A stretch of 9,183 nt of DNA, taken from NCBI GenBank assembly GCA_020024265.1, contig JAHHTW010000039.1:1-9183 (forward strand). Direction: 5' to 3'. Of this stretch, positions 1 to 4,466 are shown piece by piece. Both the position numbers and the translations under genes were made by a program. This DNA comes from Anaerotignum sp. (GTDB lineage Bacteria > Bacillota > Clostridia > Lachnospirales > Anaerotignaceae). The notes beneath the pieces are model-generated. The model was not told the DNA's origin. It made no database searches and saw only the letters and a list, made by a program, of their open reading frames with translations. Position 1 is the first letter of the stretch. Every line of letters begins with the position of its first letter.

Positions 1-436
1 GGCTTTCCTCTGCGCTTTGCTTTGCCTGCTGTAATTGCTTCACCTGTTCTTGCAGCTTGGCTAATTCCTGCTCTTTCTTTCTGATCTCGTTGCGATATGT
101 TTCTTCTGATTTTGCTTTTTCCTGCTGCAACAATTCTATTTGCATGGATATTGCTTCTCGACCTGCCTGTGCTTCCAACGCTTTCAATTTATGCTCTTCC
201 ATGTCATTTTCCAAAAGAATTGTTTTTTCCATTTCCTTGAAATATTCATCTGCAACATTGATTGCTGTCAAAACATAAGCCAAACTGTTATCCAATGCCA
301 CTGCCTTAGATACTTGACGAATTTCTGCTGTTTTTTGTTCAATATAATTTACAATTTCCTGTATGTGTTCTTCCGATTCCTGCCCCATCAGATTGATTGT
401 CTTTCCATTGATTGTAATTTTCACTTTATTTTTCAC
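1..436 (-). CDS. zapA: Cell division protein ZapA, 3' end beyond window
   Basis: ZapA is a small cytoplasmic protein that binds FtsZ and bundles its protofilaments at the division ring. The visible 145 residues begin VKNKVKITINGKTINLMGQE, the usual ZapA beta-strand opening. The block ALDNSLAYVLTAINVADEYF (about residues 50-69) matches the conserved helix of the family. From about residue 70 on, the protein is a long Q/E/K-rich coiled coil that runs off the window, so it is longer than minimal ZapA proteins of 80-100 aa. The start is taken as GTG at 436, with AAGGAG at 450-455 upstream. That spacing (13 nt) is long, and no ATG fits the frame. The gene follows its own promoter and is separated from the oxidoreductase operon by a terminator, so it begins a new unit that continues leftward out of view. 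Family assignment is firm; the exact start is less so. Confidence 0.88.
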   Translation of the reverse strand, partial: MKNKVKITINGKTINLMGQESEEHIQEIVNYIEQKTAEIRQVSKAVALDNSLAYVLTAINVADEYFKEMEKTILLENDMEEHKLKALEAQAGREAISMQIELLQQEKAKSEETYRNEIRKKEQELAKLQEQVKQLQQAKQSAEES

Positions 437-550
437 GATGGTTTGCACACTCCTTCGCTTCTATTTTGCTGGCATTTGATTTTTCTCTATCTATAGGACT
501 GCTGTTCATTGTCATGAAAGCGTTTTCATACCTTTTCCTTTATTGCTGTT

Positions 551-580
551 ATTATATCATAAATATTACACATGAGAAAA
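551..580 (-). promoter_or_regulatory. Predicted extended -10 promoter for zapA
   Basis: On the minus strand TGATATAAT (551-559) is a perfect extended -10 element, TG-N-TATAAT. The -35 region 17-18 bp upstream (about 574-580) is only a weak T-rich match, which is usual for extended -10 promoters. Transcription would start near 544, giving a leader of roughly 108 nt before the GTG start. It lies just beyond the upstream operon's terminator (601-629), where a zapA promoter is expected. Prediction from sequence only. Confidence 0.6.
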
Positions 581-600
581 TCTTTTTTCCAACAAAACAA

Positions 601-629
601 CCCCCACACCGTATAAACGGATGTGGGGG
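601..629 (-). terminator. Intrinsic terminator of the 2-oxoacid oxidoreductase operon
   Basis: Read on the minus strand, CCCCCACAT at 629-621 pairs with GTGTGGGGG at 609-601, with a bulged base near 621. An inner ACGG/CCGT helix and a 4-nt loop close it. A T-rich stretch (TTGTTTTGTT, 600-591) follows immediately. It starts 32 nt after the stop codon of the gamma-subunit gene, so it ends that operon before zapA. Confidence 0.88.
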
Positions 630-660
630 AAGAAATGTGTTTTCACAGGAAAATCACGAA

Positions 661-1224
661 TTATTTGCAGTTTTCTTCTGCGTATTTATAACCCAATTCA
701 AATGCTTTTTTGTTATTGGGGATAAATTTTGCTTTGCCGCCTTCAAATACATGAGCGAATGTATCATCCATGCCATCTACTTTTACAGCATGTGTAGCAT
801 AAACAACTGCACCCAGCATAACCAGGTTTGCCAGCTTAAAACCACCAAATGCATCTGCTGCAATTTTGTTTGCAGGGATTTCATATACTTTTACACCATC
901 TGCAACCTGAACGTTGTTCATATGGCACAGGTCAGCATTGATTACCAATGCGCCACCAGCTCTTACAACAGGAGCAAATTTATCCAAAGAAGGCTGATTC
1001 AGTGCTACAACACAGTCAGCATCTTTTGTGATAACAGGAGAACCGATACCTTCTTCAGAGATGATAACGTTTACGTTCGCTGTACCACCACGCATTTCAG
1101 GGCCGTAAGAAGGACACCAAGATACTTCTTTGCCTTCCAACATACCAGAGTAAGCCATAATCTTACCCATCAACAAAGAACCCTGACCACCAAAACCTGC
1201 AATGATAGAAGAAAATGTACTCAT
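661..1224 (-). CDS. 2-oxoacid:ferredoxin oxidoreductase, gamma subunit (Vor/Kor type)
   Basis: This 187-aa protein is the gamma (POR) subunit of a multi-subunit 2-oxoacid:ferredoxin oxidoreductase, which decarboxylates 2-oxoacids to acyl-CoA while reducing ferredoxin. Family hallmarks are the N-terminal glycine-rich loop GFGGQG (residues 10-15) and the conserved stretch PSYGPEMRGGTAN (38-50), which in this family lies at the interface with the catalytic subunits. The length is typical. An in-frame ATG at 1266 would add 14 residues inside the preceding gene. The ATG at 1224 is preferred because GAGGAGGG lies just upstream (1232-1239), the product then begins directly with the conserved STFSSIIAGFGGQG segment, and the codon is 1 nt after the beta-subunit stop. 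That spacing implies translational coupling. It is the last gene of the operon, followed by the hairpin at 601-629. Substrate class is inferred from the alpha subunit. Confidence 0.93.
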   Translation of the reverse strand: MSTFSSIIAGFGGQGSLLMGKIMAYSGMLEGKEVSWCPSYGPEMRGGTANVNVIISEEGIGSPVITKDADCVVALNQPSLDKFAPVVRAGGALVINADLCHMNNVQVADGVKVYEIPANKIAADAFGGFKLANLVMLGAVVYATHAVKVDGMDDTFAHVFEGGKAKFIPNNKKAFELGYKYAEENCK

Positions 1225-1225
1225 A

Positions 1226-1978
1226 TTATTTGCCCTCCTCTGCTGTGATGTCTTTGAATACGCCAAGAGGATAGTAAGGAATCATTTTTTCTCTTACAAA
1301 TTCCATAGCCTGTACAGGAGTCAAACCCCAGTTTGTTGGGCAAGTAGAAACAACTTCGACGAATGTGAAGCCCAAGCCCTGCTTCTGAATTTCAAATGCT
1401 TTTTTGATTGCTTTTTTTGCAGCTGCAACCTGAGCAGGTGTGGAGATACTTACTCTTTCGATGTAAGCAGGCCCTGTCAGTGTAGCCAGCATTTCGGAAA
1501 CACGTAAAGGGTTACCGTTGATCTTTGGATCACGACCTTTTTGTGCTGTTGTAGCTTTCATGCCGGGCAGTGTAGTAGGAGCCATCTGACCACCAGTCAT
1601 ACCATAGATACCATTGTTGATGAAGATTGTTGTAATCTTTTCACCTCTGGCAGCAGCATGTACGATTTCACATGTACCGATGGAAGCCAAGTCGCCGTCG
1701 CCCTGATATGTCATAACGATTTTATCGGGATGTACTCTCTTGATGCCTGTAGCTGTAGCAGGAGCACGACCGTGTGCACACTGAATTGCGTCAAAGTTGA
1801 AGTAATTATTTGCAAATACTGCACAACCTACGGGAACACAAGAAATTGTATTTTGCAGTTCGTTCATTTCTTCCAGTACTTCTGCTACCAGTCTATGAAC
1901 GATACCATGTGCACAACCAGGACAATAATGCAATTTAACATCTGTTAAACCTTTTGTTTTTTCAAATATAACTGCCAT
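1226..1978 (-). CDS. 2-oxoacid:ferredoxin oxidoreductase, beta (thiamine diphosphate) subunit
   Basis: This 250-aa subunit carries the thiamine diphosphate site where the 2-oxoacid is decarboxylated. Visible motifs are CPGCAHG (residues 19-25), HGRAPATATG (69-78), the diphosphate/Mg2+ motif GDGDLASIG (93-101) with NNGIYGMTGGQ (121-131), and CPTNWG (213-218). C19, C22, C52 and C213 have the arrangement expected for the proximal [4Fe-4S] cluster of archaeal and bacterial two-domain homologues; this is a comparison from memory, not an alignment. The length matches the KorB/VorA-like beta family. The ATG overlaps the alpha-subunit stop by one base (TAATG) and is preceded by a strong GGGAGGTGA at about 1984-1992, so alpha and beta are probably made in equal amounts. 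The gene name differs between naming schemes, so no symbol is given. Confidence 0.95.
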   Translation of the reverse strand: MAVIFEKTKGLTDVKLHYCPGCAHGIVHRLVAEVLEEMNELQNTISCVPVGCAVFANNYFNFDAIQCAHGRAPATATGIKRVHPDKIVMTYQGDGDLASIGTCEIVHAAARGEKITTIFINNGIYGMTGGQMAPTTLPGMKATTAQKGRDPKINGNPLRVSEMLATLTGPAYIERVSISTPAQVAAAKKAIKKAFEIQKQGLGFTFVEVVSTCPTNWGLTPVQAMEFVREKMIPYYPLGVFKDITAEEGK

Positions 1979-3036
1979 TATTTGTCACCTCCCATTACTT
2001 TTTTACCGAATTCAACGATTTCATCTACGGAAGGTACATTACCACCTGTTCTGCCGTAGAATTCTACTTTGTTTTTATCGTTACAAGCATATGCAACGTC
2101 GGGCATCATCTGACCCATGGACATTTCTACATCCATATATTTTTTCAACTTACCGTCCCATTTGTCGAAAGCTTTTTGAGGGAAAGGCCAAAGTGTTTTT
2201 GGTCTGAGCATACCAACCTTAAAACCTGCTTCTCTCAGGTAGCCGATTGCTGTTCTAACAACTCTGGAAGCTGTACCATAGGAAACAAATGCATATTCTG
2301 CATCATCCAGAAGGTATTCTTCCCAGTCCTGTTCATTTGCAACAATCTTTTCATATGTTTCAAAATGTTCATGGTTCCATGCTTCACAGTCATCCGGATC
2401 GATTACCAGGTTTTTGATGTTATGTCTTTCGCCATCGCCTTTGCCTGTCAATGCCCATGTCTTTTCAGGGATGCCTTCTCTGCGAACATAGTTGAATTCA
2501 ACAGGTTCCATCATCTGACCAATCAGACCGTCTGCCAAAATGACAACAGGTGTACCATACATATCTGCGATATCGAATGCTTCCATAACCATATTTACTG
2601 CTTCCTGTACAGATGCAGGTGCCAGTACTACTGTATGATAGTCACCATTGGAACCGCCTTTTACTGCCATATTATAGTCAGCCTGACCGGGCTGAATGGT
2701 ACCCAGACCTGGGCCACCTCTCATCATGTTGATGATAACTGCTGGTAAGCTTGCGTTTGCAATATAGCCCAAGCCTTCCTGTTTCAGAGCAATACCTGGA
2801 GAAGAAGAACTTGTCAGAACTCTTGCACCAGCTGCTGCTGCACCATAAACCATATTAATTGCAGCCACTTCAGATTCAGCCTGAACAAATGTGCCACCAA
2901 CTTTGGGTAATTCATTGGATAAATATTCGGGTACTTCGCTCTGAGGAGTGATAGGGTAGCCGAAGAAATATCTGCAACCTGCCTCAATCGCTGCTTTACC
3001 AACTGCTTCGTTGCCTTTCATTAAAACCTTTGCCAT
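1978..3036 (-). CDS. vorB: 2-oxoacid:ferredoxin oxidoreductase alpha subunit, VorB-like (3-methyl-2-oxobutanoate type)
   Basis: This 352-aa alpha subunit combines the pyrimidine-binding domain (PFOR domain I) with the following transketolase-C-like domain. It binds the 2-oxoacid and the aminopyrimidine of thiamine diphosphate. Signatures are GYPITPQSEVPE (residues 26-37), the glutamate segment QAESE (52-56), SSPG (78-81), RGGPGLGTIQPGQADYN (106-122) and VEMSMGQM (303-310). The length and motif wording fit the family annotated in clostridia as 3-methyl-2-oxobutanoate dehydrogenase subunit VorB rather than pyruvate or 2-oxoglutarate enzymes. Sequence alone cannot fix the substrate. The likely reaction is branched-chain 2-oxoacid plus CoA plus oxidised ferredoxin giving branched acyl-CoA, CO2 and reduced ferredoxin. 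The start ATG at 3036 follows AGGAGG with 7 nt spacing. An 18-nt gap separates it from the ferredoxin-subunit gene. Confidence 0.94.
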   Translation of the reverse strand: MAKVLMKGNEAVGKAAIEAGCRYFFGYPITPQSEVPEYLSNELPKVGGTFVQAESEVAAINMVYGAAAAGARVLTSSSSPGIALKQEGLGYIANASLPAVIINMMRGGPGLGTIQPGQADYNMAVKGGSNGDYHTVVLAPASVQEAVNMVMEAFDIADMYGTPVVILADGLIGQMMEPVEFNYVRREGIPEKTWALTGKGDGERHNIKNLVIDPDDCEAWNHEHFETYEKIVANEQDWEEYLLDDAEYAFVSYGTASRVVRTAIGYLREAGFKVGMLRPKTLWPFPQKAFDKWDGKLKKYMDVEMSMGQMMPDVAYACNDKNKVEFYGRTGGNVPSVDEIVEFGKKVMGGDK

Positions 3037-3054
3037 TGCATTTCCTCCTCTCTA

Positions 3055-3270
3055 TTAATCGAGCTTTTCTACGATAATTGCACAATCTGGACACATTTTT
3101 GCACAACTTGTACAAGCGATACAATCTTCGCTAATCATTTCTGCGGGGTTATAGCCTGCAGGATTGATTTTTTCTGTCGAAAGAGCGAGCACACTCTTTG
3201 GACAAACAGATACGCAAAGGCCACAGCCTTTACAAATATCTTCGTTGATAATTACTCTACCTTTTGCCAT
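3055..3270 (-). CDS. 2-oxoacid:ferredoxin oxidoreductase delta subunit, 2x[4Fe-4S] ferredoxin
   Basis: This 71-residue protein holds two complete [4Fe-4S] motifs: CKGCGLCVSVCP (C13, C16, C19, C23) and CIACTSCAKMCP (C50, C53, C56, C60). They are separated by the 26-residue insertion typical of delta subunits of these oxidoreductases, rather than the tighter spacing of free clostridial ferredoxin. An extra cysteine, C63, follows the second motif. It passes electrons from the thiamine site of the complex to the soluble ferredoxin pool. GGAGGTG sits 8 nt before the ATG. It lies between the P-loop NTPase gene (29-nt gap) and the alpha gene (18-nt gap) in the same operon. Function is firm; assignment as a complex subunit rests on position and length. 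Confidence 0.95.
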   Translation of the reverse strand: MAKGRVIINEDICKGCGLCVSVCPKSVLALSTEKINPAGYNPAEMISEDCIACTSCAKMCPDCAIIVEKLD

Positions 3271-3299
3271 TCGAAATACACCTCCATAAGTATTGGAAT

Positions 3300-3980
3300 T
3301 TACATCCAGGCTTTCCTCATATAAAACTTCATAGGGAATAATTGCCCAGCAAGTCCTTCTGGCACCGCCTCTGTGAGCAATTCTTCCACATAGGCAACGT
3401 ACTTTACAGGTACTCCTGTACGTTTTGTTACTTCTCTCAACACTTCATCCCCATGAACAAGGCAATTTGCCGTTGTTTCTCTTACAAGGTTTGTATTGTT
3501 GATGAAGCCTGTCACTTTCAATCCTGCGCCATATTCCAGTTGTTCCATCTGGGCAATGACACCCTCAGGTGTTGAGGTATCGGGACGATAAGCATTGACT
3601 ACCATAAAAAAGTCAGTTTCTGTTGTATCCAGTAGAGGTTTGATTCTACCCAATACCAATGTACCAACATCATTGCCGCCAAGATCAATCACATATTGAT
3701 ATTCCTTGTTGGTAACGGGCATTGTCATGGCACCAGAAACAGCAGGGATATCTGCACCTGCACCTTCAATATTGGATGCAATTACCTGAATCCCCTTTGC
3801 TTCCATTTCCGCTTTCTTTTCACGGGAACGGAAATAAACATTTACGATATCCAAATCGGCAATCGCAACCTTTCCTTCTTTGCAATCACGCAAACGATTC
3901 ACGTAATTGACTGCGAATTCCGTTTTGCCACTGCCGTAGTGACCAGTAATGATACGAACTCTTTTATCATCTAAAATCAA
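3300..3980 (-). CDS. P-loop NTPase of unknown function, first gene of the Vor operon (TTG start)
   Basis: A 226-aa soluble NTPase with a Walker A motif GHYGSGKT (residues 13-20), an acidic switch-like segment ADLDIVNVYFRSRE (41-54), a Walker-B-like strand VIDLGGNDVG (97-106, D99), and GFINNTNL (158-165) where related GTPases and MinD/CobQ-type proteins carry a base-recognition loop. The fold is therefore probably SIMIBI-like (CobQ/MinD/ParA group), but its P-loop lacks the second lysine of the deviant KGGxGK motif. There is no transmembrane segment and no DNA-binding domain that I can see. The TTG start at 3980 is chosen because GGAGGTG lies 7 nt upstream, no in-frame ATG lies nearby, and the glycine-rich loop then falls at the normal distance from the N-terminus. 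As first gene of the operon it may help mature or regulate the oxidoreductase; that is inference. Confidence 0.88.
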   Translation of the reverse strand: MILDDKRVRIITGHYGSGKTEFAVNYVNRLRDCKEGKVAIADLDIVNVYFRSREKKAEMEAKGIQVIASNIEGAGADIPAVSGAMTMPVTNKEYQYVIDLGGNDVGTLVLGRIKPLLDTTETDFFMVVNAYRPDTSTPEGVIAQMEQLEYGAGLKVTGFINNTNLVRETTANCLVHGDEVLREVTKRTGVPVKYVAYVEELLTEAVPEGLAGQLFPMKFYMRKAWM

Positions 3981-3987
3981 TAACGAA

Positions 3988-3994
3988 CACCTCC
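3988..3994 (-). promoter_or_regulatory. Shine-Dalgarno site that fixes the TTG start of the P-loop NTPase
   Basis: GGAGGTG on the minus strand is a 7-base match to the anti-Shine-Dalgarno sequence. It lies exactly 7 nt before TTG at 3980-3978. The only ATG nearby (3970-3968) is out of frame, so this site decides the start. Confidence 0.85.
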
Positions 3995-4000
3995 ATTTTT

Positions 4001-4023
4001 GTATACTCTTTCAGAGAATATAC
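4001..4023 (-). repeat. Imperfect inverted repeat close to the NTPase start
   Basis: GTATA (4001-4005) pairs with TATAC (4019-4023). After one mismatch, TCTT (4007-4010) pairs with GAGA (4014-4017), one pair being a G-T wobble. The loop is 3 nt. It sits 6 nt upstream of the Shine-Dalgarno site, so in RNA it would be a weak hairpin next to the ribosome site. Confidence 0.45.
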
Positions 4024-4026
4024 TGT

Positions 4027-4062
4027 GTTTTTTGTATAAAAAGTATGCTATATACAAAAAAC
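4027..4062 (-). repeat. 12-bp perfect inverted repeat in the Vor operon leader
   Basis: GTTTTTTGTATA (4027-4038) is the exact reverse complement of TATACAAAAAAC (4051-4062), with a 12-nt loop between. In the leader RNA it would form an A/U-rich hairpin. Its inner ends carry the TGTATA/TATACA half-site also seen in the palindrome over the promoter, so it may instead be a DNA operator. The sequence does not decide between these. Confidence 0.7.
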
Positions 4063-4085
4063 CATTCAGAGAAACCCATAAAAAG

Positions 4086-4111
4086 AGAATATATTTCACC
4101 AAATATATTCT
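4086..4111 (-). repeat. 11-bp perfect hairpin with 4-nt loop and following T-run in the Vor leader
   Basis: AGAATATATTT (4086-4096) and AAATATATTCT (4101-4111) are exact complements around a CACC loop. On the minus (transcribed) strand the stem is followed by CTTTTTAT (4085-4078). The shape resembles a weak intrinsic terminator or attenuator. The stem is almost all A-U, so termination would be inefficient, and no competing antiterminator stem is obvious. Confidence 0.6.
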
Positions 4112-4133
4112 ATTTGTTGTTCGATTTATCTGT

Positions 4134-4147
4134 TTATGTATACATAA
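4134..4147. promoter_or_regulatory. 14-bp perfect palindrome overlapping the Vor operon -10, candidate operator
   Basis: TTATGTATACATAA is a perfect palindrome. It covers most of the predicted -10 (4144-4149) and the expected transcription start (about 4137). A dimeric repressor bound here would block the operon. The regulator is not identified and no regulator gene lies in the window. Confidence 0.5.
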
Positions 4148-4172
4148 TAGCACATTGTTTCTCATATTGCAA
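4144..4172 (-). promoter_or_regulatory. Predicted promoter of the Vor operon
   Basis: On the minus strand TTGCAA (4167-4172) and TATTAT (4144-4149) are separated by 17 bp, and TGC directly before the -10 makes it an extended -10. The start would be near 4137, leaving a leader of about 155 nt before the TTG codon. No further promoter or terminator is evident before 601-629, so the five genes form one transcription unit. Confidence 0.65.
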
Positions 4173-4231
4173 TAATATTCACATGATTTTTTTCAGGCAC
4201 TTAAAAAAAAACATGATTTCTTTCCATAAAA

Positions 4232-4250
4232 TACAGTTAAAATTACTGTA
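4232..4250. repeat. Dyad TACAGT-7-ACTGTA upstream of the Vor promoter
   Basis: TACAGT (4232-4237) and ACTGTA (4245-4250) are exact complements with a 7-nt A/T centre. It lies about 60 bp upstream of the predicted -35. It could be a binding site for a dimeric regulator, but no known consensus is claimed. Confidence 0.35.
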
Positions 4251-4390
4251 AAAATAAAAATTACTATGATTTATTTGTTAGATATGAATACTTTTCAAAA
4301 AAAAGAATGTCTTTCTTGATCTTTTTCACCAATTTGTCAAACAATAGTAAAACTGTATGCTATAACAGAAAAATATGAGAAAATACAATA

Positions 4391-4437
4391 AAACCCCTAT
4401 TTCCTCTCCTCGATACGAAGAAAAGAAACAGGGGTTT
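4391..4437 (-). terminator. Intrinsic terminator of glnN, 22-bp stem
   Basis: On the transcribed strand AAACCCCT pairs with AGGGGTTT. The stem continues through a G-U pair and 13 further pairs (several G-U) to a 3-nt loop UAU, making 22 consecutive pairs over 47 nt. A T-rich tract (TTATTGTATTTTCTC) follows. It begins 29 nt after the glnN stop codon and separates glnN from the Vor operon promoter. Confidence 0.88.
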
Positions 4438-4466
4438 GTATGTTCTTGTCTTACATCATATGATTT

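Larger units (their letters stand above)
3981..4390. other. 410-bp AT-rich regulatory region between the Vor operon and glnN
   Basis: I find no credible gene here. The part nearest the Vor operon (3981-4137) is its untranslated leader, with three inverted repeats. The part at 4138-4172 is the promoter with an overlapping palindrome. Further upstream are a direct repeat ACATGATTT (4181-4189 and 4211-4219) and a dyad TACAGT/ACTGTA (4232-4250). The stretch 4251-4380 is simply AT-rich, with nothing I can name, before the glnN terminator. Confidence 0.7.

Noticed and set aside
1225..1266. Longer N-terminus for the gamma subunit, starting at the ATG at 1266.
   Set aside because: The added 14 residues (MAYSKTSQQRRANN) lie wholly inside the beta gene and are not family-like. 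The ATG at 1224 has a strong ribosome site.
466..3002. Long plus-strand open frames opposite the oxidoreductase genes and zapA (for example 466-1248 and 2176-2748).
   Set aside because: They are antisense to well-supported genes. Their translations are rich in Cys, His and Phe and resemble no protein, and they lack ribosome sites.
3977..4165. Open frame of 62 codons on the minus strand, ending in a TGA that overlaps the NTPase TTG start, with a hydrophobic segment.
   Set aside because: It has no ribosome site, it starts upstream of the predicted transcription start, and it runs through the inverted repeats of the leader. The overlap looks like coincidence.
4043..4364. Repeat of the decamer GTATGCTATA at 4043-4052 and 4355-4364.
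   Set aside because: A 10-base repeat is expected by chance several times in an AT-rich 9-kb window, and the two copies share no structural context.
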